The notes under the pieces were generated by a model that had not been told where the DNA came from, did not search any database, and worked only from the letters and a program-made list of their open reading frames with translations. Below, piece by piece: positions 46,922-58,992 of a DNA stretch of 64,000 bases. The stretch is from positions 58,047,938 through 58,111,937 of the forward strand of contig OY288257.1 of the NCBI GenBank assembly GCA_958450325.1, written 5' to 3'. Each line of letters starts with the position of its first letter. Position 1 is the first letter of the stretch. The DNA is from Agrostemma githago. Lineage: Eukaryota > Streptophyta > Magnoliopsida > Caryophyllales > Caryophyllaceae. Made by a program: the position numbers and the translations under genes.

Positions 46922-49900
46922 TATTTGCAAATAAACTTTCTTTCTATCGTTTAATTGATATTTCCTCTTAATTTCAAATTTCGTTTTTTTGTATCAAATT
47001 TTTTTTTTTAATAAAATGGAGTCAATATTTCTGAAACTAAATTAAAATGTAAATTAATTCATTGAATAATAATTAATTCAAGTTTTATAATTAAAAATAG
47101 AAAAATGAAAATTAATCACGTGAAATCAGTAACTAAGATTATTTCAAAAAAAAATTAATTCAAAAAATATATAGACAATAATATTTACAAAATCACGTGA
47201 TTTTTTTTTGAATAAGACTAATAATAATTTCATTGTCTTCAAATAAATTATTCTATTCGAAATTAATTGAAATGTGAATAAAATAAATTTTACATAAACA
47301 TTTGCTTTAAATAAATATAATTAAGAAAAATAAAAATAAAATAAAACTTTATACAATTAACTTAACTATAGTTTGGTTATAAATTAACTAAAGAGTGTAA
47401 AATGACCAATCTAACCCTGAATCAATTAAATATAAAATGACACGTGACGCAATATGATCGGTTGTGTATGACATTTCTATACACACCGTGGAAGTGTAGC
47501 CTTTTCGCAAACAATAGGAGGATGCTGTGGTACGAAAAAGTAATTTCATACAGTAAAATTTTTAAGTGATTGTATTGTATCTAGTGAGGACTCCCTCCAC
47601 TTCTCTATAATCTTTCACATTTTTTATTTTGGTAACTTCTCTACTATCATTCGCTTTCTTTTTTAGTACATTTTTTGTGGTTTTTATTATTTGTGACCCC
47701 ACTTCCTTTTCTTACTTTCTTTTTTTCTCCACATATTCTAACCTTTTTAATTTTCTTCCCAAAACAATTTTGAAAGATATAGGAGAAGTTGGTGGACTAT
47801 TGTACCTGAAATAGCGTTATAAGTATAAAAAATGACACATTGGCAGAATAGTAAAGAAACTATATTATAAATGTGACCCTCAAAATACATTTAGTAATAA
47901 AAAAAAGTCGTTAATAAAGTAGTATAAAAGTAATTACTAAATAATCGAAAAATATGATTCCGGATTGGATTGGATCATATATCCAAATATTTGAAGACTA
48001 ATTTTCATATCCAAAGCGAAAAAGTTGATCTCTATCTCTCTTGACAACAGGAAAAATGCCGAAGTTGATTTGACAAGATGCATGTTGCGCATAAAAACCG
48101 TATATTTGTATAACGTTATTTGGGGACATAAATTTACCTTACTCCGTATAATTTTTCATAGGAATGTTTAATTTAGAGTTTTTATTTATTTATTTTTGTA
48201 AAATAAATGTCAGCAACTAATTAATGACCACGGATCTTGTAATGCGTGAATGATAAAAATATTTTCTGGTTTACGTAGTAATCTCATTCTCAATAGGTAA
48301 AGGAATTCCATATACAATTACTCCCTATTACACAACTACTCCGTATAACAATATTTCGCATATCATTATTACTCCTCGGTTTTAATAGAACAAATATTAG
48401 TCAGAGTACTGTACTTTATACAGAGTAGGATAGTTTATATAAACAAATATTAATGTAGAGAAAAAAATATGATTTTTAATATCGTAAATAATATTCTCTC
48501 TGTCCCAAAATCTACACCGTTAACTTGCATTTTGAATAGTAAAATGATCCGTTATTATTAGTATTATTGATTACGAGTTCAAACCTCGCTCTTTAATTTC
48601 CCCATTCCGGCCATCAAGCAAATTTTTATTAAAGACGTTGGAAACTAAAAGTTGTAGCGTCATCAAAGAACAAACACTTTATAAATAGCAAAATTATCCG
48701 AGTATCATCAATTATACTAGTATATATACTAGCAGTTTTCATAATACGGAGTATAATTAATTAAGAATATGAGAAAACAAGCTTACAGTGGATTTAGTTG
48801 ATGAGGATGTTGTAACTTCTACAACTTTATCTCGAATTGCGCCACAAGAAGTCGTCAGGCATGTCGTGCAAATAAGAAGTATGATGAAATTCTGAATTAT
48901 TTTGTGAACCATTTTTGTATTTTATTATTTTATTCAAGTAAATTGTAGATATATTTTTAACACTATGAAGACTACAGACGATATATATATGGACCCATGA
49001 TTTCCATTCTTCAATTTATCCAAAACACGTGAAATCAAATTCTATCTCATGGGTATCGCTATTTAAAAGGAAATATATAAGTGACATCCATTATTATACG
49101 GAATATGTTTCATCCAAAACATGTATAAATTAAGGAAAATGATATATACAACCCTAAGAGTTGTATATAAGCAAGAGATAAAGGGAAATAATTATTTAAT
49201 AAGAGTATTAATTACATTGATATAGTGTAATTTAGATTTCAATTCCTATATTTTTACTAAATATGAAAATTTTTAATTAATTAAATACAACCTATTAAAT
49301 TAATACTCGTATCAGATTCCGTCTCATGCGGAGATCTCATTAAATAGAAACATATAAGTGACACAATATTTTATCCAAATAAAACACGTAAAATCAGATT
49401 CCACGTACATCATGCATGCACATATGTCCTTCAAAGGAAATTTACGTATTGGCGGATATAATTTTAATTCTTATAAACACATACATTACCTGAATTGGAA
49501 GCATGTCATATCATTTACAATATATCATCTTCAACATTTTATTTGTCAATTTCTATGCTATATCAAAACAAATTAATATTATTATGAAAGATTGCCATGA
49601 TTCTATAATTCAAAATGAGAAAATAATTTAATTTTTCAATTTTCAATTTAGTACGAGTATGAAAGAATGATCACGATTTTTTTAAAAGCCGGAAAACTTG
49701 ACAAAAGTTGATACCTGCCTAGTGCTAGTGATGATCCATCATTTGCACAATGTTAATTCGTATCGAATTTCTTACCAAACTGTAGACATTGTAAACTTAA
49801 TCAAGTGTCGAAATTACAAAAATTAATTATTCTAAGTCAATAACAATCTTAAAAGACCCTTATAACAGCTAACGGTTTGGGCAAGCCTAATTCAAGATGA

Positions 49901-50490
49901 TCAAATAAAGAAGTCAAAGATGAAGTGAGCGGTGGTATTATTACTATTATGCCAATTAATTACCCTGAATATAGAACACAATCAATTTGCATGCTTCAAC
50001 GGATAGAAGATTAAAACCGTTAAAACATTTGACCAAGGCATAAATAGCATCAATTACAAAGTCTTGGCATTTGATGGAGTTAAATGTGATATGAAGAACG
50101 GTTAACGGTGATATTTGACGAAGTCAAATTGAAAAACGAATGCAAGCTACGTCGTATCTACCCAAATTGACATCATTGTGAATCAATACGTGTTACTTGG
50201 CCAAGGTTCATAGACAGGGTCGTCAAATAAAATTCGGTGGTCCGATTTAATTTTTTCTTTCGAGGTCTCGAATATTAGGGAGTGTTTTTATATAACAATA
50301 TTTATAAAAAAAAACTTTTATTTTCAAATGTAAAATTAAGGGTATTACCTATGAGTTACGGTCTTACGGAGTACAATTTTGAACAAATTACCACAGAAAT
50401 CCAAGTTATAATTACAATTAAGTTGTGTGTAGCTCATATTTTGTTGAAAATCTACGAATCTCACCAATAATATTTCGTAATTATGCACAA
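46922..50490. other. AT-rich intergenic DNA
   Basis: No supported gene. Unpaired CTCCCTCC/CTCTCTGTCCC-type MITE ends occur at about 47590 and 48497. A 37-codon open stretch at 48789-48899, after a TTACAG that could be an acceptor, looks coding-like, but I cannot identify it. Confidence 0.5.
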
Positions 50491-50493
50491 TAA

Positions 50494-51196
50494 GGCCTTG
50501 TTTGGTTCATCCGGGAACTCATTTCCCGGAGAGAGTTGCATTTCCCTGGAAGTTAATTCCCACATTAACTTCCCGGGAATTTGCAAAATTTGTTTGGTTG
50601 ACATCCTGGAATTCACACTTCCCGGGAATTGAATTCCTGCATCTTGTTTGGTTGGCTCGACCTAATTCCCATGATTTTAATTGTAATGACTATTATGCCC
50701 TTTATTAATCGAGGGTATAAAAACTTATGAAATATTTTTTTTCCAGCAACTTATGAAAAATTTGAAATTATCTTCAGTCGTAACCAAATTAATTATCAAC
50801 ATTTAAAAAAAAATAGAAATAGATGGAGAATTATGAACATTATTTTTTAAAAATTACGAACATTATTAAAGGTGTTTTTTTATAGAAGAAGTCTATAAAG
50901 AAGAGTTGAAAGGAAATCGTAGATGGAAAATTGAGTGAGAAATTAGACTTATAAAGTGAGAAATAAATAAGTATATAAGGGTAAAAAAGTCATTTGAATG
51001 GAATGGGATGTGGGAAGTGCAACTCACCGAGGGGGGGTCGGTGAGCAAGTTCCCGCATCATGCAGGAATTGCAACTCATGGGGTAAGTTTGAGTTCCCCC
51101 ATTTTTTTACATTTGGGGTAACCAAACAACTCCCCTGGAATGCAATTCATGGGATGTTGCAATTCCCGAGAAGTGGGTGGACAACCAAACGAGGCC
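50494..51196. mobile_element. Tourist-like MITE (703 bp), Harbinger-type
   Basis: The left end is GGCCTTGTTTGGTTCATCC. The right end, ACAACCAAACGAGGCC, is its inverse. TAA target duplications lie at 50491-50493 and 51197-51199. Subterminal TCCCGGGAATT and TTGTTTGGTTG repeats are found at both ends. It has no transposase. The termini resemble the Harbinger element at 25349 only in the GTTTGG core, so its mobiliser was probably another Harbinger. Confidence 0.85.
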
Positions 51197-51199
51197 TAA

Positions 51200-51646
51200 G
51201 AGATCATTTTAAAAAGTAAAGTAATGAAATAAACTATGGAATTAGGATTATTACCATATAAAAACATGTAACTACTTTGTATTTTATTTAACAAATATGT
51301 TGGGACAGTGAAACGAAAATTCACGAGTATTGGACTTAATAATTATCGAATTTTTGTATCAAGTCGCATCCATTCAAACTATTTGTTTATATGGATTAAA
51401 AATACGGAGTTACTATTCGCAGTACCAATTTTACTCGACGCAGTACTTTTTGTATATATTTTTCCATTATATGCCATTCACTAGAAAAAAACAAATATTG
51501 CTCTTACTCTCTAACCTCTATATTGTAACCCTAAAAATCATTCAATTTTTTCAATTATTATCGATTGATCTCATTACTAACTATACCGCTCATTCAATTT
51601 ATCAAATTTGTAAGATTATGGATACAAATTTGATCGAAAAATAGGT
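51200..51646. other. AT-rich flank of the large MULE
   Basis: No gene. 51530-51575 (ATCATTCAATTTTTTCAATT) resembles sequence just beyond the other end of the MULE (63885-63905). Confidence 0.4.
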
Positions 51647-51656
51647 GAGTGCTGTT

Positions 51657-51694
51657 TTTCGTCGTCGGCATTTCAGCCACGTCGTCGGCGCTTT
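51657..51694 (+). repeat. MULE left terminal inverted repeat core
   Basis: 38 bp containing CGTCGTCGGC twice, 20 bp apart, separated by ATTTCAGCCA. It matches the reverse complement of 63785-63822 without mismatch. Confidence 0.95.
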
Positions 51695-51859
51695 TTAATG
51701 TAAAAGACGATCCTGCCTTTGCCTTAATTAGAGTAGTTAACTAATGTTATGTAATTTTAGAAGTTAGATTAGTGACCGAAACTCGTTAATGAACCGTTTT
51801 TTTTATTTTTCAAACTCGGTAATTTTATGTTGAGTGTGTGGTTATTATATTCTATACTC

Positions 51860-51906
51860 ACCCCACCCCACCCCACTCACACTCACCCCACCCCACTCAC
51901 ACTCAC
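51860..51906. repeat. CACCCCACCCCACTCACACT minisatellite
   Basis: Short C-rich tandem repeat (ACCCC/ACTCACACTC units) in the presumed promoter/leader of the transposase gene. Confidence 0.8.
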
Positions 51907-52011
51907 CACATATAATATTAATTTCTCTCCCCTCACATAAAAAAAATACCGTCTTTTTTTTCGAGATTTTTTTCTAGAGACCCGACTTTGCCTGAAATGG
52001 ATCGACCTCCG

Positions 52012-52733
52012 GTTAGTACATTCTTGTTTTTATCTTTCCTTGTTTTTCTCTTTTTTGATTAAAAATTGTGAGGAATGTTAGTTTAGCATATGAAAATCTT
52101 GAGAAATCGATGTTAGTATAGCGTAAGAAATCGTATTTAGTTGTGTGAAATGTTATTTACGTGCTCGATTTCTTGTGGAAATTGTTGTTGAAATCGAAAT
52201 CGAGTTTAAATAGAGCTGTAACGGACGAAAATGGTTGTAGGCGCCATTTTTGGGCGTCTGAGTAGTCTCCTGAACGCCCAAAAATGGCGTCTGGGAGGTC
52301 CCCTAGGCGCCATTTTTGGGCGTCTATGGGGTCTCTTGGGCGTCCAAAAATGGCGTCTGGGAGGTCCCCTTGGCGCCATTTTTGGGCGTCTATGGGGTCT
52401 CTTGGGCGTCCAAAAATGGCGTCTGGGGCGTCTCTTGGGCGCCATTTTCGAGCGTCTGGGGCGTCTCTTAGGCGCCATTTTTTGCCGCTTGGGACTGTTT
52501 TCGGGTTTTTATATCGTGACTCGGGTGTCGTTATTTATAATTATTATTATGAAATTATACGAAATCTTTATTTGATTAGGATTATTATGAATATTATTAG
52601 AATTATGATTCTCAAATTCGTGACTAAATTATTTTAATTAAATAGAATTTATGAAATTATTATCCGTATAATTATTATTATGAAACTAAATAAAATTGTG
52701 TAGCTAACCTGTATTTTATTATCGGTGTATCAG
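52012..52733 (+). other. Proposed first intron of the transposase gene
   Basis: The donor G|GTTAGT and acceptor TATCAG|GAG join in phase 0. The intron contains the left subterminal array (52239-52488). Without it the transposase frame has no upstream ATG close by. Confidence 0.55.
52239..52488. repeat. MULE left subterminal array
   Basis: About eight GGCGCCATTTTTGGGCGTCT/AGACGCC-type blocks alternate in orientation with GGGGTCTCTTGGGCG spacers. The inverse array lies at 62857-63081. ORFs with P-K-R-P-R-R repeats across both are translation artefacts. Confidence 0.85.
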
Positions 52734-54775
52734 GAGGACTTTGGTGGCGACGGTATTGATTATCGCGTATGTTTTATCTTTGGGCCAGCGTTCCGTAGTT
52801 CGAATGAGGCATTCAACTACGCTAATGAGATAGCTTTGGCTCTTGGGTTCAACTTGGTGAAAGCGAGCAACAAAACGCAAAGTAATGTGAACGCGAACCG
52901 TCTTGGTCAGAATTACTTTAAATGCAAGTTGAACGGGAACCCGGCCGTAGGTACCAAGAAATCTGGAAAGATCGGTTGTAGGTTTTGGGTGAAGGCGTGC
53001 GAGAGCTTAGATAGGGAACGATGGATTTTAGCCATCGGTCCATGTGGCACTCACAACCACCCGTTAGAGGTTCACCTTGACGGGCACAGACGTCTAGCTG
53101 CCCTTGACGAGGCCGAGAAAGAGTTTGTTCGGAGAGGTTTTCTGGACCACTTGACACCGGCCCAAATACATGAAGGCCTTCATCAGAGAAATCCTGAGAA
53201 ACCACACCCCTCGATCGAGACGATATATAATATCGGGGGGAAGTTGAGGGCGGAGGCAAGGGAAGGTCGTAATGCCATCGAGCAGATGATGGTACTAGCG
53301 CGCCGGGCTCTCTACATCCACTTCTTCTTCGAGCACGAGGTTACGAGTGTCGTGGAACGTATATTCATGGCTCACCCTGAGTCCGTGAAACTGTTTCGTA
53401 CTTGGCCGTACGTAGTCACTATGGATGCCACCTACAAGACGAACACGTACGATATGAAGTTAGTGGAGATGGTCGGGACGACACCCGTTGGGAAACCTTT
53501 TCTGATAGCCTACGCCCTACTTCGGTTCGAGGACACGTTGTCCTACACGTGGGTGCTTGAGAAGTTGAAGCTGCTAATTGGGGATCGGGCACCGAACGTG
53601 ATTGTGACGGATAAGGCGCAGTCGTTGACGGCGGCAGTATCGGAGGTCTTTCCGGCTCCGCAGACCCAGAATCTGCTATGCACGTGGCACATATCTAACT
53701 GCGTGGAAAAACGTGTCATTAGCTACTTTAAGGGTGACAAAGACCGAGTAGCGACCTTCATGCACGGAGTTTGGTACCCTCTACTGTATTCTACAAGTGT
53801 GAGGGAATTCCAAATAAAATGGAACAATATGAAGTCGAAGTGGAGTTTGTCGGGAATTCCTCTTTACATTCGCAACACATGGGGTAATTTCAGGCAATGG
53901 AATCACGCGTACACTGACAAATACCTCCACTTCGGAAACACCACCACATCCATCGTCGAATCTGCACATGCGGCTTTGAAGAAGGCTCTCGGCACGTCGA
54001 CAGCGTCCTTAGATCGACTGTTCGATAGGATTGACAGGTTAATTGGTCGTCAGCAGTCCAAACTGCAGAGTAAGTTGGAGACATCCCGCAGGAAGCGATC
54101 AACTACTCTACATCCGATTTTGATGAACTTACCACTCCGGGTAAGTCGCAAGGCGTTGGACTTGCTGACCGGGGAACTGACTAGGATGCAAGAGTTGGGA
54201 GATCGGGTACTTTATGACTGCGGGTGTGTATTGAGGACGTCCAAGTGCCTTGCGCATGTCATCTTGCCGGGTTGGTAACCCGGAATTCCATAGTGCGGTT
54301 GACCGACGTGCATGGGTTTTGGAGGACGCTTGACTTTGCCGGGGAGGAAGCTATGCTCGTCAGCGATAGATTTCAGCTTGATGGGTTGATTGAGGAACTA
54401 CGTACGAGCGACCCGAGTATGTGGCAGCATTACATTGATGTGTTGAATTCAGCATTACGTCCCGAGATATCTGGTCTACTTAATCCTACACCGAACCCGA
54501 AGCCCAGAAAATCTAAGGGGACAGGGAGGCTGCTTATCGGAGTCGAACACGAGAGGAGGAAGTACGGCATCACTGACACGCGAGCCACCGCAAGTAAGTC
54601 GGCGAAGAGTACGCGCACGTCAACGCCAGGGACCAGTCGCTCGACCGAACCACCCACACCAACCGCCAGCCAGTCCACCACGGGCACATGGCAAGGGCTA
54701 CCGAACGCCCCCCTGGAGGTGAACTACATGTCGGGGCCCTTCCCGGACATGGACATACTTGTCGGTTTCATGTGT

Positions 54776-54780
54776 CCGTA
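54776..54780. other. Target duplication CCGTA, left copy
   Basis: CCGTA just before the nested LTR element, repeated at 58988-58992. Removing the element and one copy restores an open frame across the junction. Confidence 0.95.
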
Positions 54781-55376
54781 TGATAGTCGGATTTGTCGTC
54801 AATCCTACCATCAAATAAACCAACTAACCTAAACTAGAATAGCAAGGGTAAGTCGGGTCGAATCCTCAGAGAGATCGGGAATGAGTACTAGTTCGGTCTC
54901 GGATTACAAATTAGCTACGCGAATCAATTATCAAGGGTGAAATTAGACTAATTAAGCTAACTAAGAAATGCAAAAGTAAACTAAAAATCAAACAAATAAC
55001 AAGAATGATGATCTAATAATAATTAAAGGCCTAGGGTCCGACTTAACCACCGAAATATCATAATCATAAGCAAGGAACACCGATAATGGTTGCTAGGGAT
55101 ATTAGGATGAGTGGTACGCCTCTAAGGGTCGACTACCTCCCTCCCGGGCTCGTAGTCCAACTAAGTAAAACTCGATCCTTCCCGGTACCTACAAAATCAA
55201 ATATCGAAGCAGTACCAAAAATCCCGACAAATAATACAATTTGACAATAATTAAACTAAACTCGATTAATAAGTTAAATAAACATAAAAGGCTCAATAAT
55301 AGCAAATCGGGATATAAAATCGACCAAGTAAAGAGTAAAAACGTGGGACAAAAATAGGTAAAATCACGAGTTATCA
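54781..55376 (-). repeat. 3' LTR of the nested element (596 bp)
   Basis: In element sense it starts TGATAACTCGTGATTTTACC and ends CCGACTATCA. By eye it is the same as 58392-58987 at every position. Confidence 0.95.
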
Positions 55377-55414
55377 AACTCCCCACACTTAACTCTTACT
55401 CGTCCTCGAGTAAG
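55377..55414 (-). other. Terminal hairpin plus polypurine tract, nested element
   Basis: Minus sense: an 8-bp stem CTTACTCG, loop AGGA, CGAGTAAG, then AGTTAAGTGTGGGGAGTT, then the LTR. Same architecture as 8578-8616 but a different stem sequence. Confidence 0.85.
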
Positions 55415-56499
55415 CTCAAAACTCTAGACTACGACCCATAAATAAAAACAAACAAAATGAAAACACGATATATACAAAAACGAAAACAAACAATTTATTT
55501 ACATTCAATCGCAAGCTCCAATATCAAAAGTCGCAATTCTAAAATCTAACTTAAGCATAAATAATGATAATCCAACACTAAAAAGGTCACATAATCACAT
55601 TATACATCAATCGGTTTCGGTCCAAGCTATTTCGAGGGTGTGAGATGGAGATGGAAAGCGAACTCCCATGAAATTAGTGACCAAAAACAAGTCTCAACCC
55701 CTCGTAAAAACAAAGGGCTAGGGTCGTCCTATAAACCAAGTGACGGAGTAAAACGATCCAAAAAAAATGAAATGGATATAAATAAATACGACTTAGGGGA
55801 GGAATTTGATTCTTTTTATTTTCTTTTTCTCGTTTTCTCATTTTCTATTTTTTTGTTTCTTTTTCATTTCTCATTTTTTTTCTTCTCCCCTTATTTTTTC
55901 TTTTCGAGTTTTTGTGAGATTTTCTTGGTTGCTCATTTTTTCGATGCTTGAACCTTTTTGTGATATTGGTACGAATAACCAACTCTTATTTTGTAGAGTG
56001 TTTTTGTGGAAAATGGATCGTAAAAAAAATATAGTGTCACTCGGGTTATAGTCACCTAGACAAGTTCAAGGTCAAATCACATCACGGGAGGTGGACGATG
56101 GAATTGAATGAAGTACACACCCTTGAGCGACTTACAGTAGGAAACCAATTGATACATAACATTCATATGCAACGATCCAATGTCTAAATTTCATTATTCC
56201 CACAAAAGTTAGAAACTAGAAGAACAACTAAATCAAAGAAGACAAGTGAAAGCTAAAAAAACTTGACACTTTAAGATTTTCTAATTTTTCACTTTTTATG
56301 AATTTTTTAAAATTTTCAAATTTTTATGAATTTTCTAAAATTTTCAAAAGAAAACACGAAATAGACATGGACGACAAAAGCAATCAAAACAAGCTAACAT
56401 ATGCTACATTCCCACAAAAACCAAATATTTACAACACCAAATACCACCAAGGTACTAACCAAGAGTTTCAACTCATCCAAAACAAAATCCAACCAAAAG
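55415..56499 (-). other. Non-coding 3' region of the nested element
   Basis: Purine/pyrimidine-skewed, with T-rich runs on the plus strand (55805-55930). No gene supported. Confidence 0.6.
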
Positions 56500-56537
56500 T
56501 CTCCCCACACTTAAATCGAACATTGTCCTCAATGTTC
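56500..56537 (-). other. Internal hairpin plus polypurine module, nested element
   Basis: Minus sense: an 8-bp stem GAACATTG, loop AGGA, CAATGTTC, then GATTTAAGTGTGGGGAGAC. It lies ~1.1 kb upstream of the terminal copy (55377-55414). Confidence 0.85.
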
Positions 56538-56723
56538 CAAACAAGGGGAAGGGGAAAGGAGGGCAAGAAGATACCATTTAAGCTCTTCTCGAAGTTATAA
56601 TCATCTTTCCATGCTTCTTGTCCTAATTCCTTCAAGTTAAACTCTTGTAAAAGTACCTACAACCAAAAACAAAAACACACAAAAAAGCAAAAATATATAC
56701 AATGGGTGCTTTGTTTAAAGTCG

Positions 56724-58259
56724 TTAGCTCGACTCCTTCAAGATTTCAAGAAAAGAGCAATTTAATGCTCTTAGAAGTTGGTCATACAACCTAGAAAAGA
56801 ACTCCGAGAAGTGACAATAGAAGATGTTAGTGCAAGGACATAATAATGCATAAACAAGAAAGGCACAATCATTATGAAATAATTTTTCCATGCCTTCATG
56901 TTCAAAACTATCTTCTTTGTCATTTTGGGACTCCTTAGGTAAGGTGTAAGGAGTGAAGGATAAAAGAGGTGAAAGGTGTGGAGATGATTTAGAAGAGGTG
57001 TAAGGAGGGACTTCTTTAAAGATGCATGAGGTGAGGAGGTCATTCTTATGGGGTTCCTCGACAAGGGTGATACTAGGAGTGTCCTCACCCTCTCCTTCAT
57101 CACTAAAAGTCTCAAAAATTTCAGCACTAATCTCCTCCTCCATGCTCTCAAAGAGTGGATTCTCCATCAAAAACATACTACCTAAATCCTCAAAAATAGG
57201 GTTTTCAAAGATCTTAGACATAGAAAACTCAATCACACAACCAATTGAGGGAGAATCCTCAAAGTCACTCTCACTCACATCCTCCTCTTCAAAAGAGTCA
57301 TCAACAAACTCAAATTCCTCAAAATGACTCTCCTTAACAACATAATCACCACAAGTTGTATTCCCAAGATTTTCACCAAGTATTACACTCTCAAACTCAT
57401 TCAAATCCCTCTCGCCAAGAGAACAACTCGCATCATACAAACCACAATCATCTCCCAACATCATAAACTCTAAGTCACTCACATTACATGACACTTGAGA
57501 ATCAACAAAGTGGGGTGTGGATTGGTTTGCAAGAGATGAAATAAGATTTTGAGAAAAGTCGAGCGGATGTTCATCAAGTGAGTGCATAATATCATTATCA
57601 TCCTCATTCAAAGACTTGGGAATAACAACATGTTTCAAAGAAGGAGCATCATGCAAAATCACATCATCAAGAGAAGATATATTAACCTCAAGAGGAGGCT
57701 CACAAGACTCAACAAAATCATCATCAATAAGCATGTCATCTTCATCATCATCACATATGAAATTTACCCCATTCTCTCGAGAAGTCTCCAAAATTCTCAA
57801 ATTCTCGGCTATTGTGTCTAATTGAGCTTGAGCCTTACCATAGTAGGAGGTCACGGAGGAGTGTAATTGGGCCAAGGAGTTATCAATATCCTCATTTCTT
57901 TGCTTTTGAAGGGCAAGAAATTGGTTTTGGCTTTCTAACATTTGCTTCATCATACTCTCCATGCTAGACTCAAGGGTTGAGGTTTGGGTTTCTAAGGATT
58001 TAGATGCCAAATAGCTCAAAAAACTCAAGTATTCATTCAAGTCCAAAGATCTACCCTCACTCATGTAACAAGCCCATTCCCGAGTCTCCAAATTCATACC
58101 CTCATAGACAACATAGCCTAAATCCGAATCGGAGAAATAATAACCACAAGAACCAAGATATTCAACATATTGCTCAAACCTAGAAAGGTAATCATGGAAT
58201 GGTTCATTGTCATATTGAGAGAATTCAAAAATAGCCTCCATCGGGACAAAATGTGACAA
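56724..58259 (-). CDS. Gag-like acidic protein of the nested element
   Basis: 511 residues, uninterrupted. Residues ~1-95 resemble the end of an Athila/Tat gag domain (a helix with F-H-D-Y-L-S-R-F-E, then G-M-N-x2-T-R-E, then L-N-E-Y-L-S-F-L-S-Y-L-A). Residues ~95-165 are predicted helical, probably coiled coil (M-K-Q-M-L-E-S-Q-N-Q). The rest is strongly acidic (D/E-rich repeats such as C-D-D-D-E-D-D) with a Cys/Phe-rich tail. No zinc knuckle or enzyme motif. The start codon lies 112 bp after the primer site. An intact ORF in a recent insertion suggests that the protein or its RNA helps mobilisation. Confidence 0.75.
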   Translation of the reverse strand: MSHFVPMEAIFEFSQYDNEPFHDYLSRFEQYVEYLGSCGYYFSDSDLGYVVYEGMNLETREWACYMSEGRSLDLNEYLSFLSYLASKSLETQTSTLESSMESMMKQMLESQNQFLALQKQRNEDIDNSLAQLHSSVTSYYGKAQAQLDTIAENLRILETSRENGVNFICDDDEDDMLIDDDFVESCEPPLEVNISSLDDVILHDAPSLKHVVIPKSLNEDDNDIMHSLDEHPLDFSQNLISSLANQSTPHFVDSQVSCNVSDLEFMMLGDDCGLYDASCSLGERDLNEFESVILGENLGNTTCGDYVVKESHFEEFEFVDDSFEEEDVSESDFEDSPSIGCVIEFSMSKIFENPIFEDLGSMFLMENPLFESMEEEISAEIFETFSDEGEGEDTPSITLVEEPHKNDLLTSCIFKEVPPYTSSKSSPHLSPLLSFTPYTLPKESQNDKEDSFEHEGMEKLFHNDCAFLVYALLCPCTNIFYCHFSEFFSRLYDQLLRALNCSFLEILKESS

Positions 58260-58370
58260 TCAAAGAACAAGTCACAAGATAGGAGACAAACCAACACACA
58301 AGGACCAAGTACCAAGTGACAATGCGTAGTCTAATAAATCTAAAACTAAACTAATATCAAACCATTGATC

Positions 58371-58388
58371 TCCCCGGCAACGGCGCCA
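58371..58388 (-). promoter_or_regulatory. Primer binding site for tRNA-Asp, nested element
   Basis: Minus sense TGGCGCCGTTGCCGGGGA, three bases from the LTR end and identical to the site at 653-670. Confidence 0.95.
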
Positions 58389-58391
58389 TTT

Positions 58392-58987
58392 TGATAGTCG
58401 GATTTGTCGTCAATCCTACCATCAAATAAACCAACTAACCTAAACTAGAATAGCAAGGGTAAGTCGGGTCGAATCCTCAGAGAGATCGGGAATGAGTACT
58501 AGTTCGGTCTCGGATTACAAATTAGCTACGCGAATCAATTATCAAGGGTGAAATTAGACTAATTAAGCTAACTAAGAAATGCAAAAGTAAACTAAAAATC
58601 AAACAAATAACAAGAATGATGATCTAATAATAATTAAAGGCCTAGGGTCCGACTTAACCACCGAAATATCATAATCATAAGCAAGGAACACCGATAATGG
58701 TTGCTAGGGATATTAGGATGAGTGGTACGCCTCTAAGGGTCGACTACCTCCCTCCCGGGCTCGTAGTCCAACTAAGTAAAACTCGATCCTTCCCGGTACC
58801 TACAAAATCAAATATCGAAGCAGTACCAAAAATCCCGACAAATAATACAATTTGACAATAATTAAACTAAACTCGATTAATAAGTTAAATAAACATAAAA
58901 GGCTCAATAATAGCAAATCGGGATATAAAATCGACCAAGTAAAGAGTAAAAACGTGGGACAAAAATAGGTAAAATCACGAGTTATCA
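58392..58987 (-). repeat. 5' LTR of the nested element (596 bp)
   Basis: Same length and, by eye, same sequence as 54781-55376. Followed by the CCGTA target duplication (58988-58992). Confidence 0.95.
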
Positions 58988-58992
58988 CCGTA

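Larger units (their letters stand above)
54781..58987 (-). mobile_element. Non-autonomous LTR retrotransposon, very recent insertion
   Basis: 4,207 bp with 596-bp LTRs in which I find no difference, TGATA...TATCA ends, a CCGTA target duplication, a tRNA-Asp primer site (58371-58388), one long ORF with a gag-like start and a polypurine tract beside the 3' LTR (55377-55394). It has no protease, reverse transcriptase or integrase, so it moved with enzymes of an Athila/Tat-type relative. The plan (gag-like gene only, long T-rich 3' region) fits TR-GAG or LARD-type elements. Confidence 0.95.

Noticed and set aside
48789..48899. 37-codon open stretch after TTACAG, possible terminal exon
   Set aside because: It reads plausibly on either strand, has no family motif and no neighbouring exon could be found.
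52206..52637. Arginine/proline-rich ORFs on both strands (P-K-R-P-R-R repeats), also at 62871-63191
   Set aside because: They are translations of the subterminal GC-rich arrays of the MULE, open in several frames at once and without a domain.
54224..54832. Separate gene downstream of the transposase
   Set aside because: It is the continuation of the transposase (SWIM finger and linker) after a one-base frameshift, ending inside the nested LTR.
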